64,000 nucleotides of DNA from Cochliopodium minus (taxonomy: Eukaryota; Discosea; Himatismenida; Cochliopodiidae), in the NCBI GenBank assembly GCA_024220525.1, contig JAMYWO010000075.1, positions 22,738 through 86,737 of the forward strand, given 5' to 3'. How positions within the stretch are numbered: the stretch's first letter is position 1; every line of letters starts with the position of its first letter. Positions 49,182 through 60,340 of this stretch are shown here, one piece after another. The translations under genes were made by a program, and so were the position numbers. The notes under the pieces are model-generated. The model ran no database searches and was not told the DNA's origin. It was given only the letters and a program-made list of their open reading frames with translations.

Positions 49182-50865
49182 CTATCTATTCGAAATATGA
49201 GTCATTTCAGGCAAGGTGATATCAGTGGAATACTCCTTCTTAAGAGGACACTCCTCAATAGTGATTTGCCTCTGCTTCTCCAAATTTCCGAAATTCCAAA
49301 GCTGCTTAAAAATGTTTCCCTCTTTAGTATACAAATAACCAATCTTGTGTTTGCTGTTATTAAAAAAAAATCCGTCAAACTTCTCTCCGTTTTTGAGTAT
49401 TAATATTCCTTTCCCGTTCTTTTTGTTTTCTTTGTATTCTCCTTGGTAGCTGATTCCGTTCGCCCATTTAAATGTCCCGAATCCTGATTTTTTGTCGTTT
49501 TCAAATGATCCTAGAAATTATTTTAATGGAGGGAGTTTTTTAAAAAAATTAAAAAATTCGGTTTTTGTTCAATAATTGGCTGACATTAAAAAGAATTTTT
49601 CATGAATAAAAACTTTTTCAAAATTTCGAATGTTAATTATCCAATTTAATTTTAATCAATTCAGTATATTTTTAAAATTTTAAAATTCAAAATAAAACTT
49701 TTTTTATAAAAAATAATAACAAAGAAAAATCAAAAAAAAATTTTACCAATATAGACATTCCCATTTGCGAGTTGTAAAGTACCGCTAGCTCTTAACCCAT
49801 TTTGGTAGATCCCCTTGAAAATATCGCCATTAATGTAATAATAAATACCATAACCATCCTTGATACCCTGTGAGAAGCTTCCTCGATACCTCTCCCCAGT
49901 GGCATAGTCATAAATGCCATACCTTTTTTTTAAAAAAATATGTTTTATTTTAAAAAATGTTTTTTATTTTTTTTTTTATTTTTTTTTCTTTTTTATTTTT
50001 GAATTTACCCTGTTCTTTTGTCGTTTAAAAATTGCCCTTCATACTTTTCTCCGTCTGTCCAGAAAAATGTTCCTCTTCCTGTTCTTTTGTCTTTGACGAA
50101 TGTTCCTTCATATTTGTTTCCACTGGCCCAACAGAAAGTTCCCCATCCTTTTATTGAATCAAAAAATAATTTGAGTTTGTGAAGATTTAATTGGTTTTAA
50201 AAAATTAAAAATGAAATCCAAATGAAATTTGATTTGATGATAATTTTAATATCCTCCATTTTTAATCAAATATAATTAATCTTTTTCTCAATTGATAAGA
50301 TTTATCTGCTTGTTAGTCCACTTTGATAAATCTATATAAAGTGGATTTTTTTTTTTTTAAATATATTCTTTGTTGATTTGTTTATATCTTATTCAAAGAT
50401 TCATATGAAATATACTTTGTTATTCAATGAATATTATTTCACAATAAAATTGTCTCTTTGAGATCAAGAGGCGAGATATGAAATGATTTATTCTTGATAA
50501 TGCAGAAATGAGAATATATGATCTATTATACAAAGTTATCCTCCAATAATTTTGTTGACAAATTAATTTTTTTTTTTTTTTTTTTATTTGTTACCATGTC
50601 TATAATCATCTTCAAAATCACCCTCATAAAATTCACCACGAGTCCAATACAATATTCCAAATCCATGTCTCTTGCTATTCACAAAATCACCCTCATATTT
50701 ATTACCATTAGGATAGATATAAGTCCCCTTTCCATGCATCTCCCCTTCATAAAAATCACCATCATATTTTCCATTGTTCTTGAATGTCAATACCCCTTTG
50801 CCATGTGGAAGATCATTTTTAGCTTCGCCAAAATATAATCCATCGAGAAGATCTAATTTTCTCAT
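49182..50865 (-). CDS. MORN-repeat protein, about 330 aa
   Basis: Start MRKLDLLDGLYFGEAKNDLP at 50865. Roughly twelve MORN units follow (YDGDFYEGEMHGKGTYIY, YEGDFVNSKRHGFGILYW, YEGTFVKDKRTGRGTFFW, YRGSFSQGIKDGYGIYYY, YQGEYKENKKNGKGILIL), then a non-repeat tail ending EMTHISNR. Intron 1 (about 50150-50594, 445 bp) is the longest I see in the window; it joins HG to WGTFCW in frame and contains a hairpin TCCACTTT/AAAGTGGA (50317-50345). It is the tandem neighbour of the F-box-MORN gene on the same strand and probably a distant paralogue lacking the F-box. Confidence 0.82.
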
Positions 50866-51151
50866 CTTTTTTGTTTCCTATATATTGTATTGATGGTTTT
50901 CTTTGAATAAATATTAATGGAGATTATACACTCTTTTTATTTTTTTTTTTAAATATTTTTTCTATTATTAAATACTGACCATTTATTTTAAGTGAAATAT
51001 TTTTGGATTTGATTTAAATGTGGTTGGAGTATAATGAGTAGAATCAAGTAATTTGAAAAATATTGTTGATTTTCAAAAATAAATTCAAAAAAAAAAATCA
51101 GATCTCATTTATTTGATAGTCTCTTTGACTATTTTTCCATAAATTTTGAAG

Positions 51152-53282
51152 ATGAAAGAATACAGAGATTATAATTTCTCTTCAACTGAATATACAAGCA
51201 GCAATTCATTGATGGATGTCAACAGCATCGATTATGAAAAAAATAAAGTGCATTATCAAAGAGCAGGCATCATGATATCGGGAGCATTTTTCTTCATATT
51301 TTTAAGTTTATTGTAAAAATCAAAATCCCCATTCAAAATTCCTCTCAAAGAAAAATAAAATATAAAAAAATAATTAATTATAGCACATGCCAAAATCTAG
51401 AAACAAGTAAAATAAAAAAAAAATGATTTTAACACATAATATTGTTTTTATTCTCAGGTCTGATACCTGATCAAAAACTAGCGTTCTTCGCTTTGATGTT
51501 TTCATACATAAGTATTGCAGTTAGGTAAAAAAGCAAAAAGTTTCTCTTCAAAAAAAAAAAACCTCCCTAATTTAATTGTTTCTCATATAAAAGTACTCTT
51601 TTCATTTCACCTTTACTATCAGGATTAATAGAAACTAAAGTAAAATAATTTTGAAAATTTAAAAATTAATTAAAAAAAATTTTTAAAAAAAAAATTAACA
51701 AAAAAATTTTTATTTATTTTTTAAAAGTTGACAATGATATTGGCGTCATTGGGATATGCAGCTTTCATTTTCATAAATCTAATTCCTAGATATGAAACAT
51801 TGATCCCATTATCTTGTTTACTGGGGTTTTCTGCTTCCTTATTATGGTCTGCAGAAGGTAAAATAAAAAAATATAAATAAAATAAAACTATTAAATATTT
51901 TTATATTTAATAATTAAATAGATATAAAATATATTAAAACGTTAAAAGAAAACATTAAAAATTTCAATTTAAGGAACTTATTTAACAAGTTGTGCTTTGT
52001 ATCATGCTAAATACAACAATTTGGATGGAAAAGCGACGATCACAAGTTTCACTGGAAATTTTTTTCTATTTTTGACACTGTCTGTCTCTGTCGGAAATCT
52101 GAGTAAAATAAAAATCTAAAAATAAAAAAAAATAAAAAAAAAATAATTATACTTTAATTATTTTAAAAAATTAAAGTCGCAAGTTTAACACTGATCTACT
52201 TTAAAACAAATGGAGCCAAAATTTTGTATATATTTCTGGGAAGTGTATCTCTTTTGGGAACATTATTTTTGATTCTCCTTCCGAAAATAGATCTCAAAAT
52301 TTTGAACAAAAAGAAAACGAGCAACTTTGAGAAATTTCAATCTTCTTTCAAGCTTCTCACCAATCCCAAAATGCTACTTTTGTGTATTCCTATCATGTTC
52401 ATTGGTTTGGAAAATGGATTTATTTATGGTTCTTATACTGGTAACATTGTCTCTACTGTTCTTACGTAAAAAATTTTTTAATTTTATTTTTTTTTTTTAT
52501 TAAAAAATTTCTATTTTTAGTGCAAAATATACTGGGTAGAAAAAAAAATATTTTTTTTATAAAAATATTATCATTCATAAAATATTTAAAAGATTTGTTA
52601 TGATACCTTTTGGAGTTTCAGATGCTATCTTCTGTTATATTTTTGGGAGGTTGGCTCCTAAAATAGGTAGATATCTTTTTTCCCAAAATTTTTTTTTAAC
52701 AATAAATTTTTTTATTTTTAGGATCGAGAGGAGTCATTTTTATTTCTGCCACAATGTTTCTTTCTTTCATTATTTTTTATTTGACATTGGTGGCGAAATA
52801 CGGGCTGGATTGGATTAAAGATTATTCTTTCATTTTCTATATTTCTTCTGCTGTTTGGGGTACAAAAGAATCAAAATTTTTTTAAAAATTCTTATTTTTC
52901 AAATCATAGGTATTGGTGATTCTGGTTTTATTACAATATGTAATAGGTGATTGATAAATTTTTTTTATTTTTATTTTATTTTTATTTTATTTCTTCCAAA
53001 GTTTAACATCAACCTTCTTTCCTGATCAAACTGAAACTGCTTTTTCATTGTACCAACTCAATTTGGCCATTGGATATACCATTTCTTTTTTGACTGTAAT
53101 TTTATTACTTTACAATTATTTTTTTTTTATTTTTTTTTTATTTTTAGGGCCCTTATTTGATCCTTCAACACAAATTTTACATTATTTTTGGTTTTTTATT
53201 TCTTTCTATAATTTCAGTAATGTTTTTAGACAGATATGTTTCCAAAATAGATTCTGAAAAACAAAAATTAATAAACAATTAA
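51152..53282 (+). CDS. UNC-93-like major facilitator transporter, about 455 aa
   Basis: The start MKEYRDYNFSSTEYTSSNSS is a short cytosolic leader. About ten introns then join 11-12 hydrophobic helices: AGIMISGAFFFIFLSLL, AFFALMFSYISIAVSTLF, MILASLGYAAFIFINLIP, LSCLLGFSASLLWSAEGTYL, YFKTNGAKILYIFLGSVSLL, MLLLCIPIMFIGLENGFIYG, VMIPFGVSDAIFCYIFGRLA, and so on. The motif GFSASLLWSAEGTYLT is the hallmark of the UNC-93/ET-like branch (family GxxxxxLWxGQGxYLT). Members regulate potassium channels or receptor trafficking, or carry solutes; the substrate here is unknown. It ends with a short basic tail. Confidence 0.85.
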
Positions 53283-53443
53283 TAAATAATTATCCAACAA
53301 CAAAATTATAAATTTCTTTTTTTAGGACAAAAATAAATTTGTATCAAACAACTTCTTTTGACCTTCGTCAATCACAAAAATGATAAATTTTTTAATTTTT
53401 AAAAATTTAAAATGAAAATCTTTTTTTTTAAATAAATAAAAAT

Positions 53444-53516
53444 GGGATTTTAGCTCACATGGTAGAGCATCCGCTTTGCATGCGGAGGGTAATGGGATCG
53501 ATACCCATAAGTTCCT
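53444..53516 (+). tRNA. tRNA-Ala (anticodon TGC), possibly damaged
   Basis: A full cloverleaf can be drawn: acceptor GGGATTT/AAGTTCC, D arm GCTC/GAGC, anticodon arm TCCGC-TTTGCAT-GCGGA, T arm ATGGG-ATCGATA-CCCAT. The acceptor has the G3:U70 pair that identifies alanine tRNAs, which supports the call. Oddities: T-loop position 54 is A rather than T, the discriminator position is T rather than A, no run of Ts follows to end Pol III transcription, and an N lies two bases downstream (53518). No intron. Confidence 0.85.
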
Positions 53517-53593
53517 TNTAGAATCAAACAAACAGAAGAAAATAGATCAACAAAAAAATGATCAAATTAAACAAAACGAAAAAATAAAAACAA

Positions 53594-54867
53594 ATGAAAA
53601 ATTTGAGTGAAAATATTTTTAATTATATTTATAGAAATGACCTGAAATCATTGAAGAATATCTTTGAATCAAGCGAATTCGATAATATAGATTATACTTC
53701 TTTATATGACCACAATAGTTGTATGGATCCTTTATATTTGGCATGCAACAGGGGAAATGTAGAAATGGTGAATTTCATGTTGGAATTTGGCTTGCAGATA
53801 TTGGGTTCCCAAATCATAATTTTATTGGACAAATAATAGTTAATTTTTCTTAAGAAAAGGATGAAAATTCCAATTCAACAATTTTTTCGGTATTCAAGAA
53901 TATGATATTGAATAATAGCGAAAAGAAGAGAATGGAAAAAGGTGATAATAAAAAAAAAAAATTCAAATTCAAAATTAATCCAAAATTAGAAAGAAAAACG
54001 TCAGGGTCTCACAAAGAAAAAAAAACAAATGTATCAAAGAACCTGCCTTCCCAAGTCAAAATACAGATTTTGGAAGTTTTGATGAAATACAACAAGAATA
54101 TAAATTTTAATTTAAAGGACGAAAAAAACTTGGTGCCTCTTTATTTTGTTCAAAGTAACGAAGAACTTACATTTTTACTAGAGCACAAAGCCAACCCCAA
54201 CGCTACTTTTAAGATGCACGCCGACAATACGTTAGTTCATGTAAAAAATACATCAAATTTTCTTAGAAATTTTTAAAAAATTTTTTTGTGATAACAGTTT
54301 TTTGCTCGTGAGGGAAATTTGGATGGATTAAAAATCTTGAAAATTTTTGGCGCCAATTTAAAATTGAAGAACCTCAACGAAGAATCCGCGTTGTTTTACG
54401 CTTTTTCCGGTGAAAATGTTGAATGTGCTGTATTTCTAGTAGAAAATGGTTGTAACCCTTTCGATAAGAACTTGCAAGATGTAAGATGAAAAAAAATAAA
54501 CTTGCGGAAATTAATTATTTTTAAATTTTCTATCCAGGTGTGTCCCTTGCAAATCAAACGCAACAAAAATGTTTACAAGACTCCTTCTGGTATCAGATCT
54601 CCCATGATTGCCAAGAAGGACAACAAATGTTACTTACATTTTATCAAACTCCAAGAAACTTTTTCCATTCAAAACATCATTTTCTATCCTCCTCAGTTTA
54701 GAGAGTATTGCTTTTATACCATGTTGTGCATTAAAACTAAATTCTCCAAGAAATATTCACCGCCTAAATATGTTATTGCTCTCATCTTTTCTTTTTTGTA
54801 TGTAGTGGAAGAAGATCTTTCACCAATTGGTTATTGCAGATGTATCGAAAGAAATTCAATATTTTAA
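53594..54867 (+). pseudogene. Ankyrin-repeat gene with frameshift and in-frame stop
   Basis: It starts MKNLSENIFNYIYRNDLKS. Ankyrin units include YLACNRGNVEMVNFMLEFG, then (after a shift of frame at about 53795) ADIGFPNHNF; FFAREGNLDGLKILKIFGAN; YAFSGENVECAVFLVENGCN. Past the shift, the frame meets a TAA at 53851-53853 and then reads on in the same frame into a Lys-rich stretch (SGSHKEKKTNVSKNLPSQ) and further repeats. Two introns (about 54241-54297 and 54481-54538) are normal. Two lesions within 60 bp suggest a pseudogene or poor consensus sequence; the nearby N at 53518 makes the second possible. The last third (FYPPQFREYCFYTMLCIKT) is a non-ankyrin domain I do not recognise. Confidence 0.65.
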
Positions 54868-54954
54868 GATATTAAAATTAATAATTTTAAATTTCCCTTC
54901 GATATGATTTTTGATATAAGTTGAATTGTGATTTATTTCGAATCAAGAGGAAAA

Positions 54955-55229
54955 CAAATTGAAAAATCTTTTACCTTTCCCAACATACCCTCTAGTTTTA
55001 CCTTTCACTTCAATCAAAGTTGGAAGGTTTTTCTTTGCTCATCAGAAAATCCATTAAAATCATGAAAGAAAATTTTCAAACCAGAAAATTTCAATCTTTA
55101 AACTGTCATACAAAAAAGGATTCTTTCATAGAATTCACTTGTGCTCTCAATAGTGAAAATCATACCTTCTTTCTAATATTTCTCATTGAAAACTACTGTA
55201 AAGATTATACTTACATTTATTATTATTGA
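54955..55229 (+). pseudogene. Broken copy of the C-terminal domain of the neighbouring zinc-cluster gene
   Basis: Three short pieces in three frames match the intact gene downstream. KSFTFPNIP (54964) matches YNFTFPNIP; LVLPFTSIKVGRFFFAHQK (about 54991, shifted frame) matches VFIPFTALRASSMFCAASFQK; and KFQSLNCHTKKDSFIEFTCA with LNSENHTFF (third frame, to about 55190) matches RYFNLHTVLQHKTGLYVSVEMTCALFSENGKPS in part. The zinc cluster and the central Asn-rich part are absent. The order is kept, so this is a decayed partial duplicate rather than chance. Confidence 0.7.
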
Positions 55230-55561
55230 AAAAAAAACTGTTTATTGTTTAGTGTAGATTAAAATTTTTGCTTATTTACTTAGTTGAAAAGAAATTTCAG
55301 ATCAAAGGTAACAACTCAAAATTTATTTTCGATTCAAATAAAAATATATATTTATATCGTGGAAGATAAAAACCTCCAAAAACTCCTCTCATAAAAAATT
55401 CAAAATACAAATATTCTTATTAGTTTCAGATAACCTCAAATTTTTGAAATACTTGACAAATTGGAAAAACGGGTAAAATAAATTCTTTTAGGTGAATTCA
55501 ATGCGGGCACTTTTTAATAACTAATTTGGAAAAAAATTAAAAAAAAAATTTGAAAGAGAAA

Positions 55562-57384
55562 ATGGATAAAGAAAAATTGGATACTCCAAATAAATCACAG
55601 AAGAGAAAATTGGTGACAGACAAGGTCAAAAAAGCTTGTTTTAATTGCAAGAAATCACATCGAAAATGTGATAATCATAGACCCTGTGAAAACTGCAAAA
55701 AGAATAATTTGAGATGTTATGATACAAGGAAAAAATTGCCTCATGAGCTCTCTCAATTCAAAAATAATATCAACAATCCAAATTTGAAAAATAATCTTCA
55801 AATCCATCCTAATAACAATCTCAATCTCACCATTCAAAATAATTCAAATGGAAATCCATCAATCCCACAGATGATCAAGTATCCATCCAATAATTTTCCT
55901 CCAAACACAAATAAAAATTATCCTCCAAGCAAATACGTTCCAAAAAAGCAAATGATAAAGAACATTCCTCCTTCAACTAAAAATTTGACACCTCCTATCA
56001 AATTCCCTACCAAAATAAATTCCGATTTCAACATTTATCCATTCAATCCTTCACAATACCATTCACTATATCATATCAATCAGATGGGGAACAACAATAC
56101 AAATTCAAATGTAAAAAATCAAGATAATATAACGATAATAAATAAAAACATTAATATCCATGTTCATCCGATCATTTCAAATTCCAATCCCAATAAATCT
56201 TCCCAATCATTAGGCTTTGTTAATTCTATCATCGATTTGAAAGAGAATAATCACAAAACAAAGCCTCTAGATGAAGAAATTAACCTCAATCAAGATTTCT
56301 TTGACAACAATCTCAATATCGATCCATTCGAGATATTGGCCAATATGGATGATAATATCGAGATTCCTTTCTTGTTGAACGATTGTGATACCTCCATCAT
56401 CTCGCAATATGATTCTAATTTAGAAAACAATAACACAAATCTATCTGCATCGCCTTCTCCACATCGAGAGAGATCTTCATCACCAGTGAGGTTCAAAGTG
56501 AAAGATATGATCATCAAACCCATCGATGAGAATGAATTCATGAACAACATGATGGAGAATGTGGAGATGAAAGGGTTTCTCAATGACCACGATAATCAAT
56601 ATAATCTCAAAGATGAATTTAACAGTGATATTAACAATCTTCAAATGGATTTCAATATTTGCAATAATAATAATATTAATACAAATATATTTGACACTTT
56701 CTCTGAAAATAATAATGTTGATATATTCCAAGATGATGATTTCTTTTCCAATCCTAAAAAACCAAAGATCGTTCCACAGAATATAGAGTACAACTTTACT
56801 TTTCCAAACATTCCACCAGTTTTTATTCCTTTCACAGCATTACGAGCCTCTTCAATGTTTTGTGCCGCCTCTTTCCAAAAAGGTAAAAAAAACTTATTAT
56901 TTTTCTTTCTTAAAACTTTTCTTTCAAAATGAAATCAATTAAACAATTTTTCATTTAGGATTGTCTGATGATGAGTATCATCCAAAAAATTTTTTCATAG
57001 AAGATATTTCTCCTGGCATGGCTCTTTCCATGGGTTATACTCCCGAAAAATTGATTAAAAAAAAGACTCCAATAGCAATAGATTATACACCACAACAACT
57101 CAAAAGTTACTCAAAGGTTACAAAAAAAATTTTACCAAGAAAATTTAAAATTTAAATTTTTTAAAAAGACAATGTGCGAACTTAGCCAAGAGAAAACAAG
57201 ATATTTCAATCTTCATACAGTTTTGCAACATAAAACGGGATTGTATGTATCTGTAGAGATGACTTGTGCTCTGTTTAGCGAAAACGGAAAACCTTCTTTG
57301 ATGTTTACATTTGTAAAGGGATCAAGAATTTTGGAATCAGTATCTCCTGAAAGATTGAATCCTACTTTCGAGATTATTGAATGA
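55562..57384 (+). CDS. Zn2Cys6 zinc-cluster transcription factor with C-terminal PAS-like domain
   Basis: The ATG at 55562 gives MDKEKLDTPNKSQKRKLV, then the zinc cluster ACFNCKKSHRKCDNHRPC with ENCKKNNLRC: spacing CX2CX6CX5CX2CX6C, the binuclear-cluster rule. A long Asn/Pro-rich middle follows (to about 56,780), with a Ser/Pro patch SPSPHRERSSSPVRF that looks phosphorylatable. The C terminus over three exons (introns about 56883-56958 and 57118-57171) reads FFIEDISPGMALSMGYTPEK and TGLYVSVEMTCALFSENGKP, which fits a PAS fold. Among fungi the Rds2/Ert1 group has a zinc cluster plus PAS, and dictyostelids have related proteins, so a nuclear regulator is likely. About 565 residues. Confidence 0.85.
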
Positions 57385-57454
57385 ATTATTTATTTATATT
57401 TTTATTTTTGAAAAACAATAAAAATGTTGTATAATAATCGATTTTAAATTGAAT

Positions 57455-60184
57455 TTATAAGATGGTGCATCCCTTCTTCTCTTCAGGAATCAACTGATTA
57501 TCGATGATCTTTGAAGATCTTTCGTTTTGTTTAGGTTCTACCTTTGGTTGTTCTTTTGGTTTCTCTTGTTGTTCAACGCGTTCTTTTTCTAATTTCTCTC
57601 TTTCAAGAAGTTCTTTCTCATGATTTTCCTTTTCTTGTTTTTCTTTCTCAAGAAGTTCTTCCTCCTGTTTTTCTTGATGTTCTTTTTCAATACGTTGTTT
57701 CTCCTGTTTTTCCTTTTCTTGTTTTTCCTTCTCAAGTTCTTTCTCCTGTTTTTCCTTTTCTTGTTTTTCCTTTTCAAGACGTTCCTTTTCTTGCTTTTCC
57801 TTCTCAAGACGTTCTTTCTCTTGTTTTTCTTGGTTTTCCTTTTCTTGTTTTTCTTTCTCAAGACGTTCTTTTTCTTGTTTTTCTTGATGTTCCTTTTCAA
57901 GACGTTGCTTCTCCTGTTTTTCTTTTTCAATACGTTGTTTCTCCTGTTTTTCCTTTTCTTGTTTTTCTTTCTCAAGACTTTCTTTTTCTTGGTTTTCCTT
58001 CTCAAGACGTTCCTTTTCTTGGTTTTCCTTTTCAAGACGTTCTTTCTCCTGTTTTTCTTGGTGTTCTTTTTCAATTCGTTGTTTCTCCTGTTTTTCCTTT
58101 TCTTGTTTTTCTTTTTCAAGACGTTCTTTTTCTTGGTTTTCCTTTTCAAGACGTTCTTTCTCTTGTTTTTCTTGGTTTTCCTTTTCTTGTTTCTCTTTTT
58201 CAAGGCGTTGTTTTTCTTGGTGTTCCTTTTCAAGACGTTCTTTCTCCTGTTTTTCCTTTTCTTGTTTCTCCTTTTCTTGTTTTTCGTGTACCTCTTTTTC
58301 GGTCGACCATCCTTCAAAGTGGGTTCTAAAGTAAGAAGGTTCGGAATCTATCGTAAAAAACAATTGATTAAAGTATCCAAAAAATAATTTTAACTCGTTA
58401 CAGAAAAAAAAAATTAAAGAAAAATAAAATAATGAAATAAAATTAACAAAAAGTAATTTTATACCTTGTTCCATGAATGTAATTGCAGAGTAAGTTAGTC
58501 TCTCAGATGAAAAGGTAGAGTCGTCCATGATGTGGCTCTTTGCGATTTCGTTTGCTTTGCTTGTAGTTTCCTTTCTCTCTTCTTCATTACTGTTTTTGCC
58601 CAACCAAATGAACAGTTCGTCGTAGCCTAAAAAATGAATAAAAATTATTTAAAAAAAAAAAAAACAAAAAAAATTATTAAATTCTCGAAGCCAAATTTTA
58701 AATAAATAAAAAATAAAAATTAATAAAATAAAATAAAAATAAAAAAAAATAAACAATAAATTCATACAAAATTAAAATTCAAATTTACAATCTAACAACA
58801 TAACATCATCAGAATCTAAATCGTTTTTGCTGAAATTAGGTATTTCGTCAACTGAGAACTCTCCCAATTTCTCTTTGTTGTGGTCGTTACTGTACTTGAA
58901 GAGCTTGGGTGTTCTCTTTGGAGGCTCTTCGATGGATTCGGGTTGCTTGTTGCTGTAGATCCTGTCGGATTGATCTTTAGATCCCAAAGATCTCCAAAAA
59001 AGATCCTTTTTTTAAAAAAAAAAAAACATTTAAAATAATCAATTTAAATGAATATAATTTTCTAGTAATTTTTTAATTTCATTTCAATATTACGGGTTCT
59101 CTTGATTCTTCGAACATTTTTGGTGGAACATCAAATCTAAAATTATAAAAATGAATAAGGTGAAATTCAATGAAAAAATAAATAAAAAAATATTTTTTTT
59201 ACGCAATTTTGATGCTAAGTTCTTTCGCCATGTTTCTTTCTTCTTCGTTTGAGTATTCTTTTCAAAAATAAAAAAATAAAAAAATATAATTTGGGACAAT
59301 GCTTTTTACTTCCAAACCAAATGTAGACTATTTTATAAAAAATTGTTAAAAAATAAAATAAAAAATTCAAAAAAAAAAACTAAAAAAATAATACCAGGTC
59401 TTAAGTTTCCGGTGAAACAGAAGCAATCTCCAGAATCCAAAGATGCTATTTCAGGTTTAACTTCAATGCATCTTATTTCACCTGGTTTGGTGGCTCTGAT
59501 TCTGAACAAACTTTGCTTTTCTTTTCTTTGTTTTGGCTCGATTCTTTTTCCTTTGAAGATGATGATACCTGGTAGGGTTGAAGGGAAAATAATAATTAAA
59601 TTTTGATGAAAACAAATGATTAAGATGAATTAGAGTCCTAATAATCAAGAAATATAAAATAATAAATAAATCCTGATAAATAAAACTATTTTAAAATGTA
59701 TTCATATCAATTCAAAAGTATATCACTTAATTATTGTAAATAATTTCGATATATTTCACAATTATAATTGATTATTTTAATAATTATTATGCTTACCCAA
59801 TCCAAACGTTCTAATGAAGTGAAATGGTTCTCTAGCTTCAGAGATTATTGATTTGGAATCTAATGAAAAAGAATTTATATAAAATTATATTGTCCTGTTA
59901 GTCTGAATTTATATACTGTGAGTATTGTGGGAGATTTGTTGGATATATTTCTCTGATGCTTCTTTATCTTCTTTAGATGATTCAGATCCTATCCAAAAAT
60001 AAGTGATATTCAGATTTTCTTCTTTATTCGTTATCACATAACAATTTCCTGAGAAAAAGATTCCTCTTTCATCTATATATGAAATTAATTGAATTTGGAA
60101 TCGATAGAAAATCTAGATATTTGGCTTACCTTTATCTATATCTATTATATCATTTGTAGAGATTAATTTCACTTCCAAAGACAT
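57455..60184 (-). CDS. Three-domain gelsolin/severin-like protein with EKQ-repeat tail and CaaX box
   Basis: Start MSLEVKLISTNDIIDIDKDE at 60184; about nine introns; near 615 residues. Three gelsolin-type domains follow: G1 (IFFSGNCYVIT, TYFWIGSESSKED, EAREPFHFIRTFGLG), G2 (IRCIEVKPEIASLDSGDCFC, VYIWFG, SNEEERNMAKELS, REPDLFWRSLGSK) and G3 (KLFKYSNDHNKEKLGEFSVD, DLDSDDVMLLDC, YDELFIWLGKNSNEEERKE, DSEPSYFRTHFEGW). Three domains is the severin/fragmin layout of actin-severing proteins. Then about 250 residues of Glu-Lys-Gln repeats, surely a long single helix or coiled coil. The last residues are KKGCTIL: CTIL is a CaaX box whose final Leu predicts geranylgeranylation. Membrane-anchored actin severing or capping is the natural inference. 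One intron is about 215 bp (about 59577-59795). Confidence 0.85.
57540..58290 (-). repeat. Glu-Lys-Gln coding minisatellite
   Basis: This 750-bp tract is made of a few short units (KEKQEK, QEKERLEKE, NQEKERLEKE, HQEKQ) in changing order. It is open on both strands and in other frames because of the purine-strand bias, which produces false reading frames there. Length is likely to vary between strains. It encodes the tail between the third gelsolin domain and the CaaX box. Confidence 0.85.
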
Positions 60185-60340
60185 TTAATTTTTTTTTATT
60201 TATAATAAAGTTTAATTAATTTTTTTGAATTCAAATATTAGATGAGATTAGATATTGTTTTTTTTTTTTTTTAATGTTTAATAAATTTTAAAATAATATA
60301 ATAAATTTGAAGCCAAAATTTTTTGTTTGTTTTGGATGAG

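Noticed and set aside
50317-50345. Hairpin TCCACTTT/AAAGTGGA in the MORN gene intron as a separate element
   Set aside because: Only 8-bp arms, single copy, no flanking duplication; mentioned under the gene only.
57540-58290. CRISPR-like or satellite array
   Set aside because: Repeats are contiguous, coding, in frame and without spacers. No CRISPR array is present anywhere in this eukaryotic DNA.
57589-58317. Minus-strand basic frame of 242 codons (Lys/Arg/Asn-rich)
   Set aside because: It is a +1 frame of the same purine-rich repeat and has no connection to flanking exons.
57544-58387. Plus-strand frames of 255-261 codons rich in Phe and Leu, like a membrane protein
   Set aside because: They are the complement of the Glu-Lys-Gln repeat tract. 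The minus frame continues a gelsolin domain and ends in a CaaX box.
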